Shown here in pieces: positions 1 through 11,415 of a DNA stretch of 64,000 nt. Within the stretch, counting starts at the first letter, position 1. The number at the start of each line of letters is the position of its first letter. The stretch comes from Basidiobolus meristosporus CBS 931.73 (Eukaryota > Basidiobolomycota > Basidiobolomycetes > Basidiobolales > Basidiobolaceae). Under the pieces are notes generated by a model, which ran no database searches, was not told the origin of the DNA, and saw only the letters and a program-made list of their open reading frames with translations. Made by a program: the position numbers and the translations under genes. The stretch is taken from assembly GCA_002104905.1 (NCBI GenBank), contig MCFE01000104.1:62001-126000 (forward strand), given 5' to 3'.

Positions 1-877
1 TTGGTTTAGTCCCCATCAAGGCCAACCCCAATTCCTTCGAGTTCAAGAAGGGTAAACCGTTTTGTTACTGAACTATCGGTAGTACAACGTTCTAATGTAG
101 CCCTCGAATTATAGCCAATGACAGTCCTACCGACTTGAACACCCTTGTCTTCAAGTTACACATCAAATGCGAATTCGACCCTCAGGACGACTCGAAATAC
201 ATCAACGAGAAGGTCTACTCTAACGCTTTGGTTTGGGATCCTAAGGGAGACCAGGCTGAAAGATTTGCCGAGGACCCAGTTCGTCCCGTATTTGACGATA
301 TCTTGCTCGCTAAGCTCAGACCAGGCCAGGAAATCGAGGCTGAACTCCATTGTGAGAAGGGTATTGGCAAAGATCATGCCAAGTACTCTCCAGTATGTAA
401 GTGCACATCGTCAACGCTATATCCTTGTGTGCGTGTCCTTATCTAGCCTTCTCTATAGCCACCGCTTCATACCGTTTGCTGCCCGAGATTATTGTCCAGA
501 AGGATATTACTGGAGAGCTTGCGGATAAGTTTGCCGCCTGCTTCCCACCTGGTGTTGTCGAGATAGTTGAGAAGAAGGGGGTTCGCAAAGCTGTCGTGGT
601 TAATCCCCGTAAGGATACCGTCAGCAGAGAGGTGCTTCGCCACGCTGAATTCAGGGATATCGTTAAGCTCACTCGAGTCAGAGATCACTTTATCTGTAAG
701 TTGCCTACGAACCTTCATCTACCAAACCACCCTCCTAACATCCACATCTTCGCAGTCAACATCGAATCCACCGGCATCATGACCCCTCCAGAGCTCTTCA
801 TCCAATCCGTGCAGGCATTGCTGAACAAATGTAAGGTTGTCAAACAGGCTCTGGCCAATATCAACCAAAGTAAGTAG
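1..877 (+). CDS. RPC40: RNA polymerase I/III subunit AC40 (RPAC1), 5' partial
   Basis: Shared RPB3-like alpha-type subunit of RNA polymerases I and III, which with AC19 nucleates assembly of both enzymes in the nucleus. The start lies outside the window. Visible exons are 1-51, 115-396, 459-695 and 756-877, joined by introns of about 60 bp that keep frame. Conserved family stretches are GLVPIKANP at the left edge, AKLRPGQEIE, GKDHAKYSPV running across a splice into STASYRLLPE, and FNIESTGIM across the last splice. The protein ends shortly after LLNKCKVVKQAL, as expected for the family C-terminus. The first intron separates KK from ANDSPTDLNT. Family identity is near certain; exon ends are hand-placed. 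Confidence 0.93.
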
Positions 878-1322
878 TCCACCCAATATAATATTAGAAG
901 CGTCTATAGAGCGCCCAAGGTCCCTGGACGTAATTCTGTCGAGTCTCCTGTATAGATTTATTCATTATAAACACATAAATAAATATCATGGTTTTCGCCG
1001 TATGTGCATATATGTATCATCTGTGGTGTGATTCACTCTTCAACCTAATCTTATCTACAACACCTGATTCATGTGCACAAGCCTTATCTTGTGGATGTTA
1101 CCTTCTCAACCAATTACAGGCAACAAGAATTATATCTGCTCTAACTATCGGGTGGGGTCACATGGCACTATTCAAGTCGACCATCCCGAATTGTACGGGC
1201 ACTGAGCAGTTCATATATCTCGAATATACATATAAAGTAAAATGCCATTCACAGGAAATTGCCTTTAAAATCTTCTCCACCATACCACTCGCCAGCCCAA
1301 AACCACACCACAGCCGCGTTGA
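878..1322. other. Intergenic, RPC40 to ERT1
   Basis: Contains the RPC40 3' end and the ERT1 promoter and leader. The short ORFs here have no recognisable content, and I see no RNA gene. Confidence 0.5.
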
Positions 1323-3103
1323 ATGTCGGAATACAACTTTAACGCTCCCCCCTTCTATCACCACGAGGCGCAAGTCGACGCCAACCTGAACAGGCAAAGT
1401 AATTACTATCCACAGACCCCTAATTTAAATCCGCCGGGAGACAATAAGCTCGAGGTAAGTGATGTGCAGGAAGGAAAGGATTCAAAAAAGAAGAGAGCTG
1501 GGCCCAAAAGGCGTAAGGTAACCCAAGGTTAGTATCTGACTGGTTTTTTCCGAGGTCACCTTAGCTAACTCTATTATCAAAGACTGACGCTCGTGTTGTT
1601 TGTAGCTTGTGTATACTGTCGACGCTCTCATATGACTTGTGATGATGGTACGGGGACTGCTTCTATGCTATGCACTTCTGTACGCGTCACTATTCAGGCT
1701 AGCCGAGTGTTCTAAGCCAACCCACTATTAGGCCGCCCCTGTCAGCGCTGTATCAAGAGGAATATTGGCCATTTATGTCACAACGAGAACAAGAATAACG
1801 TGACTAAGCCCCAGACAAGCCCAAGCAACGCTCAGCAGACCTCCACTGGTAGGTAAAATCCATATCGTCCCGACAAGAGCCCCCGATTAACAGTGTTTCA
1901 CAGCCTCCTCAGCAATAGACACCACTACCAAAAACTTGCCTTTCACGATGGATCAATTATCAAGCATGCCAGCTGCACCTCTCTCCTTTGCCAGCGAGCA
2001 TGTGGGGAACGAGTTCTCCGTCATTAGGTTTCGTGTTGCTTCGCGTAACGAATCCACCTTTGGAAGTACTGACCGGAGAACCGAATTTTCAGCGATTTCT
2101 TGGAAAGCCTAAAGGGAGCGCAGACCAGCTTTCCCGCGGCCGATACGCCGATCAACACTACAGAAAAGTTCTTCCTCACTGCAGCGGACCCATCGGATGG
2201 CACATTCGAGGATCGACTGACTGAGATCATCAGCGCGAAATTCGAGGCAGGTCTTCTCAAGCCGTACAATTACGTCAAAGGCTACGAACGGTTGCAAAGA
2301 TACATGGACCTGCAGTAAGATCAGATATTTGGCCAGTCTATCCATTGGACATGTCTAATCGCTATCTGTGCAGCATGTCCTATGCGAGCAAGCAACGGAT
2401 CGTCAGTGTGATGGGAACATTCAGGCCTGCATTCCGTGCCATTGCTCAGTCGCTGACAGATATTGATCTTGTCCTGGTTGAAGAGGCATTTGAGCGTCTA
2501 CTCTTGGTATGATAACACGTCAAAGCTCTAAAATTCAGGGTTGCTGATTTCTCCGTCAATCTCGCAAGGACTACGACCGGGTCTTCAGCTCGATGGGGAT
2601 CCCGGCCTGTTTATGGCGTCGAACAGGTGAAATCTACAAAGGCAACAAAGAGTTTGCTTACCTTGTTGGCATACCCATCGAAATGCTGTGCGAGGTAAAT
2701 ATTTTTTGTAGCTGACTTGAGGTAGATACTAACGTTGGCGGGGCTTTCACAGGGAAAACTGTGTATTTATGAGGTATTGGAGAGTTCCCGATCGATGCTC
2801 ACTTGATGGTGTCTCACCGATTCGTTTCGTTTAGCTAATGACCGAAGAGTCGGCAGTCAACTACTGGGAGGTATGCATTCAAACCAATGTCCACCTTAAG
2901 CATTGACGCTAACCAATCAGTCGCAGAAATATGGAAACATTGCTTTTGACGCCGGACAGAAAGCAGTCTTGACGTCGTGCTATCTGAAGAAACCCGAAGA
3001 TATCGATGGTAACGCCATGTCATGCTGCTTTTCATTCACAATACGCCGAGACAAATACAACATGCCCACAGGGATAGTCGGCAACTTTCTCCCAGCAACT
3101 TGA
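1323..3103 (+). CDS. ERT1: Zn2Cys6 transcription activator of gluconeogenesis (ERT1/AcuK family)
   Basis: Nuclear regulator; family members activate gluconeogenic genes on non-fermentable carbon. The first exon (from 1323) ends in a basic stretch (KKKRAGPKRRKVTQ). The zinc cluster is built across two introns: ACVYC, HMTC, then GRPCQRCIKRNIGHLC, giving the six cysteines of a binuclear cluster. After a polar linker comes a conserved block starting SDFLESLKGA and a PAS-like C-terminal region with MGIPACLWRR, KAVLTSC and CCFSFTIRRD, ending IVGNFLP as in ERT1 proteins. At least eight exons are needed. One exon (about 2754-2774) is only 21 nt and encodes GKLCIYE. A GT at about 3009 could be read as a donor, but read-through gives the conserved terminus. 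ERT1 and AcuK/AcuM paralogs are not separable by eye. Confidence 0.9.
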
Positions 3104-3214
3104 CCGAAATGGTTGACTTTTATGTATAGCAATGTTCTCTTTTTCGTGTGTTTCAACTCCAAATAAAACAGTTCTCATACAACAATGGCAGATTGCCGCA
3201 ACATGAATGAAGAA

Positions 3215-3902
3215 TTAATCGTTCGATATAACATGGATAACAATCTTCTTGATGACACTCGTAAGTTCAGACAGCTCGTACGGGCTCCCGATAGGGGGAA
3301 CATGAACAAAGAGTACTCTTTTTTGCGGTTGCTCGTGGCTCTCTGTAGACACGATACTTTCAGCCATTGAGCAATAATACGTATACTCACAAAGATACCT
3401 TCCAGCGTTGTTGCTGGAGCTTATCTCATATCCAGTTTCCGAGGACAGCTCCTCGACTAGCTTTTCAACGTTCACAAGAGTCGTCAACGCATCGTGATTA
3501 TATCGGGGGCACTTTCCCTCGCTCGGCGCGCACTTTGCATTATCCAAGCGCTTGTATCCAGTTTGATGGGCCAAGGTTTCAACTCGAATGGAACCAGGGC
3601 GACCTTGTCCTATATGGATGTAATAGGTGTAAGGCTTGTCAGGAGAATGGAGGGTCGGGATTATGTCGAGCACAGGACCGTACTCCACTGGAAGTTCGCA
3701 TATCCCTAGCTGTGCTTCTGTGGAATTGGATGCTTCCAAAACGACCTCATCTAGCGCTTTAATACACTCCCAAGAAGGGTTAACCTCTGGAAGCGGCTCG
3801 CCAAAGGGCTGTTCATCAGGAATCAGAGGGTGAATATAAAGAGAGGTCAGAAAGAAGAGGGTCTACCTGAAATCCAGTCAAAAGAACGTGTTTTCTTTTC
3901 AT
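3215..3902 (-). CDS. Pyroglutamyl-peptidase I (peptidase family C15)
   Basis: Cytosolic cysteine peptidase that removes N-terminal pyroglutamate from peptides. Two exons, 3902-3867 and 3808-3215, with a 58 bp intron, give 209 aa, the usual family size. The N-terminus MKRKHVLLTGFQ joins PFGEPLPEVNPSWE, the family substrate-pocket region. The catalytic cysteine sits in AGRYLCEYTYY and the catalytic histidine in LFVHVPPIG. The GQGRPGSIRVE region corresponds to the segment carrying the catalytic glutamate. An upstream in-frame ATG at 4061 exists, but the 3902 ATG matches the family start. It is convergent with ERT1, about 110 bp between stops. Confidence 0.92.
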
Positions 3903-4215
3903 TGCTATCCTAGAAACTGGACCGATACTATCGTCTATCAGTACTAGCGTATGCTCACAAATAGGTTCCCAGTCACCGCTGTTGATGGTTACACCTGTTT
4001 CATGAATACGGGAATCATCCCTCATGTTGGCAATAGTGGATACAAATTTAGAAAAACCCACACCAACCCAAATATATATGCTCTGAAGTGGATGTTTATA
4101 ATGGCGAGCGGTGGGGGATATACTTTATTGGGATGTTCACAAGAAATAATCAATTATATTACAAACAGGAGGAAATGGACATTATGAGGACTGACTCTAT
4201 GGTTGGTTACGAAAT

Positions 4216-5625
4216 TTAGGAATAGTTCTGTCGCATCGGGTGGGGACTTTCCTCGAACTTGGTTTCGGGAAGATTCTCCTCTTCCATGCGCTTCTGCTCA
4301 GCGAGGACCTCGTTGGGATCCGTGTCAACTCCCTGGCGCGTTCCCCATGCGGTGACGTGGAGGGTGAAGAGAGAATAGATCTTCATGATGGCAAAGTAAT
4401 AGCCGAACACCAACCACGCTGGAACATAGATAATGTCTTGCGGGCGGCGGAAAAAGTGGGGGATGAGCTTGATCACACGTGTACACAACAGCCAAACCAC
4501 ATAAGAAATAAGAACGTTCCAAATAGGCAAATGGAAGTCATTGGGACTTGGTGGGCGTCCACGCACACGATGGGGGTTATCGATGTCAATCATGGAGTTG
4601 TCGATGGTTCTGGGGTTGACTGATTTGTAACACATGTAGCCAACAAGCGCAGGCCCAGCCAGGAGGGTGATGGGGTTGAAGAACTTGTCAAGCATAGTGA
4701 AGGCGACAAACGGGTATCTGTACCAAATGACTCTCTCAGTAATCAAGGAACGAATGTCAGAACGCCATGTGTTTCGGGTCCACCGCAAAACCTGCTTGAG
4801 GAAACGCCAGTTGTTCTTGAATGTGGACAGCAGCTCCGCTTCAGGACATGCCTGGATGTAAGTGTTCCATCCGTGTCTCACGACCCAACGAGTCAAGAAT
4901 TTGTCATCGCCAGAGTTCAGTTGATATTTGCCCAGCCAGAAATCGTTGGTAAAGTTGTGGATAAAGGCCGGATCCTTCAAAATACATGTTCTGTAGCATG
5001 CAGTACGCCCTGAGAGACAGCAGACTCCTCCATCGATATGGGTGGAGGATGCGACCTCGATATTTCTCTGGGTCAACCGGAATCCTGCCAACACCTCCCA
5101 GACAGTTTGCCGCTTACCCACCGCCTTGACTCTCTGGGAAGTGCCGACGCCACCCATCTTGGGATCTTCAAAACAAGCCAGAATGTACTCCAGGAGGGTA
5201 GGTGGCCAGATAGCATCATCATCAGCAAACACCAGGATCTCGGTTGTTGTGTGTCGGATACCCTCAACCATCTGCAACCGCTTGTTGGCCTTGGGCACGG
5301 TGAAGACCTTGATTTTCTCCGGATTGACTGAATCAGCAAGCTCCTGGAGTGGGCCCAGCATTTTGGTTTCCGTGATAATAATGATTTCCTTGGGGTTGTT
5401 GGCAAGCCAGGAGTGAGCAGCTTCCTTGAACTCTTCACCAGCGTCGATGGTTGGAACGATGATGGTTACATCATCCTGGGCAGTGTATGTGGGGTTAGGG
5501 AGAGGCTTGATGGGCTTGTACACCCACCAGGCAGAGAGCTTTATGAGGAACCATAGGTAACGGTAAAGACCGATGATACCGAAAGGTACGAAGACAGGGA
5601 ATTTGTCGGAGGTTAGGTACAACAT
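4216..5625 (-). CDS. Membrane GT2 glycosyltransferase, Cps1-like polysaccharide synthase
   Basis: Intronless 469 aa processive family 2 glycosyltransferase of the kind fungi use for cell-surface polysaccharide (Cps1-like, related to hyaluronan and chitin synthases). Order: N-terminal membrane segments (about residues 10-37), then a GT-A domain with TIIVPTIDAG, the nucleotide-sugar and metal motif FADDDAIWPP, an acceptor-site acidic motif SGDDKFLTRW, and the QxxRW-type motif QVLRWTRNTW. Several C-terminal membrane helices follow, around LLAGPALVGYM, ISYVVWLLCTRV and AWLVFGYYFAIMKI. The acidic tail is cytosolic. Sugar donor and product cannot be read from sequence; chitin synthase itself is unlikely because the size and motifs differ. 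Confidence 0.85.
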   Translation of the reverse strand: MLYLTSDKFPVFVPFGIIGLYRYLWFLIKLSAWWVYKPIKPLPNPTYTAQDDVTIIVPTIDAGEEFKEAAHSWLANNPKEIIIITETKMLGPLQELADSVNPEKIKVFTVPKANKRLQMVEGIRHTTTEILVFADDDAIWPPTLLEYILACFEDPKMGGVGTSQRVKAVGKRQTVWEVLAGFRLTQRNIEVASSTHIDGGVCCLSGRTACYRTCILKDPAFIHNFTNDFWLGKYQLNSGDDKFLTRWVVRHGWNTYIQACPEAELLSTFKNNWRFLKQVLRWTRNTWRSDIRSLITERVIWYRYPFVAFTMLDKFFNPITLLAGPALVGYMCYKSVNPRTIDNSMIDIDNPHRVRGRPPSPNDFHLPIWNVLISYVVWLLCTRVIKLIPHFFRRPQDIIYVPAWLVFGYYFAIMKIYSLFTLHVTAWGTRQGVDTDPNEVLAEQKRMEEENLPETKFEESPHPMRQNYS

Positions 5626-6568
5626 GTTAACCTAAAGTCGGAGTGACAAGAGGCAACGATACAATAAATGAGATGGCTTTTTTTCAACTGCGCGACCCTA
5701 ACGCAGTATTTAAGTTGACCATACGTTTGCTTACCGACGATGCCCCAATTGGAATATAAAAGGAAACAAATTACAATGAGTTATCGCCTGTTGGAACTGA
5801 TTGTGAAACCTTAATTTGAAGCTCTTCTGTGCTACATTCCCGACTCTAATGGTAGTATCTTGGCATCTTTGGAGTAACGAACCATGGATTTGTCTGCATA
5901 TGGAAGGGATTCATATAGCCGGAGAGCTTCAGAATGTATTAACCTCAATTCAGTTCTATATTGAGAGGGCTCAGTGTAAAAATAGTTTTCCGGCACTCTA
6001 GCTCCGATCGCCCTCCAATGTCAATATTTTCTATTAGGGACTCGATCCTATGATATAGGTATTGCAACATGACTAGCACGAGCTGGTTGGCCTCTCTATA
6101 TGAAAGCTTGCCACATAAGGATGCATCGCCATGCATTGGGCTATTTTTGACCACTGAATGGCCAGACGATCATAAATTACGCCACTTATCTCTCGATCTT
6201 GCTGGCAGGAGCTCGCTACGTAGGTATCGTTGACGCCCTGCATCTATTCTCGAAGTCGATGATTTGATTCCATCGAATCGCCTCAGGTGTATGGGAGTAT
6301 GACGAATCGATAGTTTACTACCTGTTCACAGCCAGTATTTTAGGCGATAATATGCTTACAAAAACATCCCTTCCATGCATTGGCCTTGGACTTGACCTAG
6401 ATCCCACATATTTGGCGGCCCGTCAAGTGCTCGATTCCCCTATGCAATGAATCGATGTTTATGGACAAATTTGGGTTTGGGTTCCTCCAAGTCAGATGAT
6501 TTGCGTACAAGCATTTGAAAGTGTATTCAAGAGTGCAGGTTTATTCGTTTATGAAAGTAGCGAGACAC
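5626..6568. other. Intergenic, upstream of the GT2 gene and downstream of RPS10
   Basis: About 0.94 kb. It should contain the GT2 promoter and the RPS10 3' UTR. Small ORFs on both strands have no family features. I see nothing else. Confidence 0.4.
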
Positions 6569-7078
6569 TTATTGTTGGCGAGTTCCACGGAATTCGGGTC
6601 TGAAGTCGCCAGAGGCACCCTCCTTCTTGGCACCATCATCACGACGTCTGTAACCCTCGCGGTCACCACGAGGTCCTCTGAATGGACGATCACCGTCTTG
6701 ACGAGGTCTGATTCCGACGGGTCTGGCCGACTTCTTCATGGTGGCGGGGACGATCTCGGCAGGCAAGTGCAAGAATTCTCTGAGATACTCAATACCCTCG
6801 TTGGTCAAGAAGTAGTAATAGTGTTGCCACGAGAACTGGGTCTTGACGTAGCCGCGGGAGTTGAGGGATTGCAAGGCCTTGATGACTTGAAGGTTGGGGA
6901 CATCAAGTTCGTCATGCTTGGCGGCGTTGAAGTCTTTCTTAGCGACCATAACACCCTCTACAAACAAGAATTAGATGAGCCTCGAGAAGCAACGTGTATT
7001 CAAACCCAAGCTAGCTAGGTGCGTACCCTTGAAGAGGCTTTCGTAGATAAGCTTTCTGTTCTGTTTGGGAATAAGCAT
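6569..7078 (-). CDS. RPS10: 40S ribosomal protein eS10
   Basis: Small-subunit ribosomal protein. Two exons, 7078-7027 and 6957-6569, give 146 aa, normal for eS10. The N-terminus [13 protein letters not shown] joins [13 protein letters not shown] across the 69 bp intron. Conserved core: [28 protein letters not shown] and [16 protein letters not shown]. The C-terminal tail is the usual Arg/Gly/Asp-rich extension. No internal duplication is visible. Confidence 0.96.
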
Positions 7079-7522
7079 GATGTGCGATGTAACTACAGGA
7101 TACGTATATGTTCGGTTAGACTCTGGTGGTTGGTTGCTGTGTTTGTGTGGTGCAAACAGATGGATGGATTGGTTGGGAAATGGATTGCTACTGACTGACC
7201 TTAGTTTAGAAAGGGAATTCCGAGTTACAGTTAAAGAGGGAGCACACTTCCTCACAAAACACAATAATTTAAAGAACCACACATGATCATTCCTAGCGAA
7301 CTTAGATCATTGGCTCTTAGTGATCGAACAGTTTAAACAAACATTAAATCGGAATCCCCACTACTTTAACACAAAATCGTGGTTTCGCGAAATGCCAATT
7401 GGTTCACTAATATACTGATTTATTGATGTAAAAGTAGGGCTTTGAACAATGAATGGTTTCTAGAGCTAATATACAACTAAATGCTGGCCGATCCTGTTCA
7501 AGAACTCGCACCAACCCCGAGA

Positions 7523-8677
7523 TTACAGCTCATTCCCGATGGTGACCCAGTAGTCTCGAAGATTGTTCTTTCTCCCAAAGATCTCGAGGTACTTGCCGTT
7601 TGGAACGAGCTGCTCAATCATTTCATAGAGCTCCTCTGGCTTTTGACTCTGTCCGCGTCTCTCCGAAAAAATAACGTCTGAACAAACGGAGTGACGACAG
7701 TTGGGTGGGTCTTCACCCTTTGAATGTTGGGAGAACGATTAGTCAACAGAGCTCCACTCACCAAAAGGTAGAGAAAAGGTTACCTTCTTGCCTATTAAAC
7801 ATGTTTCTTTAGCATGCTGAAGATAATAACCATGTCCTTTGGCCATTCTTCTATTGACGGTTTGTTTGACCCAGGTGATATCATCCACATATCTTGAAAT
7901 CGAGTCAGCCGTGTTAGGTGGATATGCATGTGGTATCAAGTGACAATTGACTCATACCTATACCCCCACTTGGCCATAAGTTCGAAAGCTTTGACATACT
8001 TGTTATTAATCACCCATATAAATATGAACCCATTTTTCTGAAGAAGAGGAATGGGTAACTCCTCGATGCACACATCAGGCAGCTGTTGGTAGCCAATGGC
8101 GACCTGTCCAAAACGGTCTGGTTAGAAGCGATTCTAGTACTCGGTGGAGGTGCAACTCTCTCACTTACACCGCGAGTCGGTGCATGAGTGGCAAGTTGCC
8201 ACGGTGGATCCATAAGAATGACATCGAATTGAGCGGCCTCAGCTAATCTCTAGAAGTCGACACAGAATTAGTATCTTTCCGCTACCTCCTATATTGCAGA
8301 CCAATACATACTTTCCACTCGAACGTCATGACGTTAGCTTTGATAGGGACACACCATTCAGGTGCCTCAAACTCCTCAAGATCGATCTCTTTATGAAAAC
8401 GGTGAGTACTTCAACCAACCCCAACCAAAGCCATCCTCTGAACAATACCTTCTTCGCCTCCTTCTCCCTCGTTCTTGCTACCGTCTGTTTCGCCACGTTG
8501 CTCTCGTTCCAACTTTAGGATCTCTTCTTTCAAGCTATCGATACGTAGTCGCAAGCTCGTTTCTTTGGCGAGTAGCTCGCGAAGGTCTTCGTCGACCTCG
8601 TCACTTTCGATGTAGTCTTCACTTTCCTCCTCAAAGTCCCCATTATCTGAGGAAGGTGGCTGGGCGTACGAAGGCAT
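7523..8677 (-). CDS. MT-A70 family N6-adenine methyltransferase, MTA1/AMT1-like
   Basis: Reconstructed from six exons (8677-8449, 8388-8312, 8249-8169, 8103-7958, 7892-7784, 7717-7523), all in phase, total 278 aa. An acidic N-terminal region with a short coiled coil (LRIDSLKEEILKLERE) is followed by one methyltransferase domain. The catalytic motif is FDVILMDPPWQL followed by THAPTRGVAIGYQQLPD. Then come GFIFIWVINNKYV, KWGYRYVDDITWVK, HGYYLQHAKETCLIGKK, GQSQKPEELYEMIE, LEIFGRKNN and the end DYWVTIGNEL. From memory of the families, the residues after DPPW, the short length and the absence of zinc fingers fit the MTA1 (AMT1) DNA 6mA methyltransferase clade of ciliates and early-diverging fungi better than METTL3/IME4, which carries IHMELPYG after DPPW. 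That assignment is inference without a tree; the MT-A70 catalytic fold is certain. Confidence 0.85.
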
Positions 8678-9092
8678 TGCCGTAATAGGGTTGCTGTACA
8701 CTTGGCTTCGACAAACGATTATTTCGGTGCACGTAAGTAACTTCCGATTTTTTGTCAAGCTGTTTTGTAAACAAACAACACAATATAGGCTCCGATAAAA
8801 TCACGTGACAGACCCCTCAACCCAAACCCATAGCTTTGGCTACGATTTGAATCATTGTATAGATTAGCATGGTATCAGTTTTTTATCATTATTTATGAAA
8901 TGATTTACGCGGATCGCTTGAAAGTTCGGTTTACAAAAGTTCGAAATTTATTTGGATGCGAGGGTTGAATGATGTGAGGAGTTAGTAACCCCTCGAATAG
9001 TGAGTGGATGCAACAAATTAACTGACATTACTATCATGTTACAACATGTCCGAGGTCAATAGCGCAACTAATTACTTGGAAAATGGGTCAGT
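8678..9092. other. Promoter region of the MTA1-like gene
   Basis: Holds the 5' leader and promoter of the methyltransferase and the 3' end of the allantoinase gene. A perfect 8-bp palindrome TCACGTGA lies at 8801-8808, about 125 bp upstream of the start codon. No other gene is visible. Confidence 0.4.
8801..8808. promoter_or_regulatory. Palindromic CACGTG E-box upstream of the MTA1-like gene
   Basis: TCACGTGA is a full palindrome with a bHLH-type core (the CBF1-like site of fungi). Binding is inference from the consensus only. Confidence 0.35.
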
Positions 9093-10490
9093 TTACAATC
9101 TAGCCAACAAGTTTCCCAAAGGCTTGGCGGAGAACAACTGGGCGGTGGATTTGTCGTAAACGTTGCGACCACGGACGAAGGTCTTCTTGACGGCACCGTG
9201 AAGGGTCATGTTTTCGTAGGGGGTGACCTTGTTCTTGAAGTGAATCATCTTCTTATCAACGACGAAGGTCTCTTCTGGGCTCCAGATAACGATATCAGCA
9301 TCGGATCCAATTTGCAAGCGACCCTTGCGGTTCAAAATACCGGCATGACGAGCAGTGTTTTGGGACAACCAACGGGTCAAATCTTGGAGGGTACACCCGC
9401 GTCTCTTGGCTTCGGTCCAGAGAAGGGAGAGTCCGAATTGAAGGGAGGAGATACCACCCCAGGCAGCAGTGAAATCCCCGCTGTCGAAGCGCTTGAGTTC
9501 AGGAGTGCATGGTGAGTGATCAGAGACAACGTAGTCGATGGTTCCATCGAGAAGAGCTTCCCAAAGCAACTCGCGGTTGGAGCCTTCACGAATAGGTGGG
9601 CAGCACTTGAAGTGAGTGGCACCGTTGATGATATCTTCAGCGTTAAGAGTCAAGTAGTGATAGCAAGTTTCGACGGTCAACTTGACACCCTCAGCCTTGG
9701 CCTTGCGGATCATGGGGAGAGCCTCGGCAGAAGAAAGATGAACAATGTGGGCACGTACATTGGGGAAATCTTTGCAAACACGGATGATCATCTCAATGGC
9801 CTTCACTTCCAAAGCGTGAGGGCGGGATTGCAAGAAAGTCTGGTAGGCAGATGGGTCGGTGCTTTGTGGGGCGGCGGTCTCATGAGAATGGTCGTCGCAC
9901 TCCATTTCGGCGTGGAACATGAATACATTGTCGGTACCATCGAATTCGGCAAAGGCCTTACGGACTTCCTCCTCGTTAACACATGGGAACTCGTCAACAC
10001 CAGATTCAATCAAGAAGCATTTGAAACCGCAGACACCGGCGGCAATCATTGGACGTAGTTGGTCAGCATTTCCAGGAATGACACCACCGTAGAAGCCAAC
10101 ATCAACCCAGGCTTGGGGCTTGGCAGCTTCCTTCTTGGTGTTAAGGTTTTCCAAGGTGGTGGTGGGAGGGATAGAGTTCAAGGGCATGTCAATCACAGTA
10201 GTCAAACCACCAGCGGCAGCGGCTCTGGTAGCGGTATCGAAACCTTCCCAGTCGGTTCTACCAGGTTCGTTCAAGTGAACATGGGCATCGATGACACCAG
10301 GCATAATAAGGTCGTCACCAGCATCCACGAAATCTTTATCCTCAATGCCAGGGAAATCAGCTTTGGTGGAGCGCTTGTTAGTGATCTTAACGATACGACC
10401 AGTCCATGGATCTACATGAATGGTGGCTGGCTCTACTTTGGATGTGGAATCGAAAAGAACACGGTTACCAGTGAAAATAATGGCCGACAT
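9093..10490 (-). CDS. DAL1: Allantoinase
   Basis: Cyclic amidohydrolase converting allantoin to allantoate in purine-nitrogen catabolism. Intronless; about 465 aa from the MSAIIFTGNRV start at 10490, which fits the family. An in-frame ATG at 10523 would add 11 residues with no family match. Metal-binding signatures: DAHVHLNEPGRTDWEGF (HxH), the lysine expected to be carboxylated in GFKCFLIES, FHAEME, AHIVHLSSAEA, and the catalytic Asp in VSDHSPC. Allantoinase rather than dihydropyrimidinase is supported by NEPGRTDWEGF and TTVIDMPLNS. No allantoicase or permease gene lies beside it, so there is no visible DAL-type cluster. Confidence 0.94.
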   Translation of the reverse strand: MSAIIFTGNRVLFDSTSKVEPATIHVDPWTGRIVKITNKRSTKADFPGIEDKDFVDAGDDLIMPGVIDAHVHLNEPGRTDWEGFDTATRAAAAGGLTTVIDMPLNSIPPTTTLENLNTKKEAAKPQAWVDVGFYGGVIPGNADQLRPMIAAGVCGFKCFLIESGVDEFPCVNEEEVRKAFAEFDGTDNVFMFHAEMECDDHSHETAAPQSTDPSAYQTFLQSRPHALEVKAIEMIIRVCKDFPNVRAHIVHLSSAEALPMIRKAKAEGVKLTVETCYHYLTLNAEDIINGATHFKCCPPIREGSNRELLWEALLDGTIDYVVSDHSPCTPELKRFDSGDFTAAWGGISSLQFGLSLLWTEAKRRGCTLQDLTRWLSQNTARHAGILNRKGRLQIGSDADIVIWSPEETFVVDKKMIHFKNKVTPYENMTLHGAVKKTFVRGRNVYDKSTAQLFSAKPLGNLLARL

Positions 10491-11415
10491 TTTCCAGCAC
10501 AAAACTTGAGATTGAATTTGCACACCGGTCAGGGAGAAAAAGGCACCCTTTTGTAAGAATTTTCAGGGCTAGTGACGTAAATGGATGAGGGTGGGGAAGA
10601 ATCTTCATATTGACATCAAGATGAATACTGTATATCGGGTATCTCATGGATTATCCATCTACGATGTCCATCAGTCTGGAAATAATTTTTCATTTTTGCA
10701 ATATATTTTAGATGTCACGTGCATTGATAATCTTTGTATGACTCTGATTGAAGCCAGTCACAGTGTAAAATGGGGTATTTCATTAGGATTATCTGCAACC
10801 ACAAACCCCACTAAACTGAAAAGGGCGTTTTTGTTCCAAATTACTTCTCCCGTACAAAGATTCTGCAACTCTAAGCATTGGCCTGTGTGAAGTTTGTCAC
10901 CTTAACGTTACCACCATTCTGTGGGAGGAGTGTATACGAAGGAGTGTTTCGATGACTCATGTAATCCAGTAGATTTCTGAGAAGTAAATCCCAACATCCC
11001 GTGAATCATGCATCGCATCGCTGAAATGGAACAAGTATTCATTGATTCAGTTTTGGCTACTACGTCAAACCACGAAGTACGTATTGGTTTATTTACGTGA
11101 TTGATTAATGCGATTTTCTAAACAAAGTTCACCAGCTGCGGAACACGTCCGCACCCAAAACTTGACCCTGTCCAAACCCTCAAATAAGTGATCGCATGTC
11201 TGGGCTGTTGGATTGCTGGGTGTTCACTCACTGGGTAAGCAATGCTATGTTTGCGTATTTTCGATCAATGAATGTCTGCTACAAGAGATAAGCCTTAAAA
11301 TAGCAAGCTGCGCTAATAATACCGTAGTTTTCCGTAACTTTTCGAGCCCTATATATTCAGGTATGTTGATACTGCTCCTTTCAAGCTCCCCATTTTTCAC
11401 CCTCAACACTAAGCC
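10491..11415. other. Divergent promoter between allantoinase and MDR genes
   Basis: About 0.92 kb. A CACGTG hexamer lies at 10716-10721, about 226 bp upstream of the allantoinase start. A TATA-like stretch (CTATATATTC) lies about 65 bp before the MDR ATG. No further gene is recognised. Confidence 0.4.

Noticed and set aside
10491-10523. Upstream ATG for allantoinase
   Set aside because: The 11 extra residues are unlike a targeting signal and the family begins at the next ATG.
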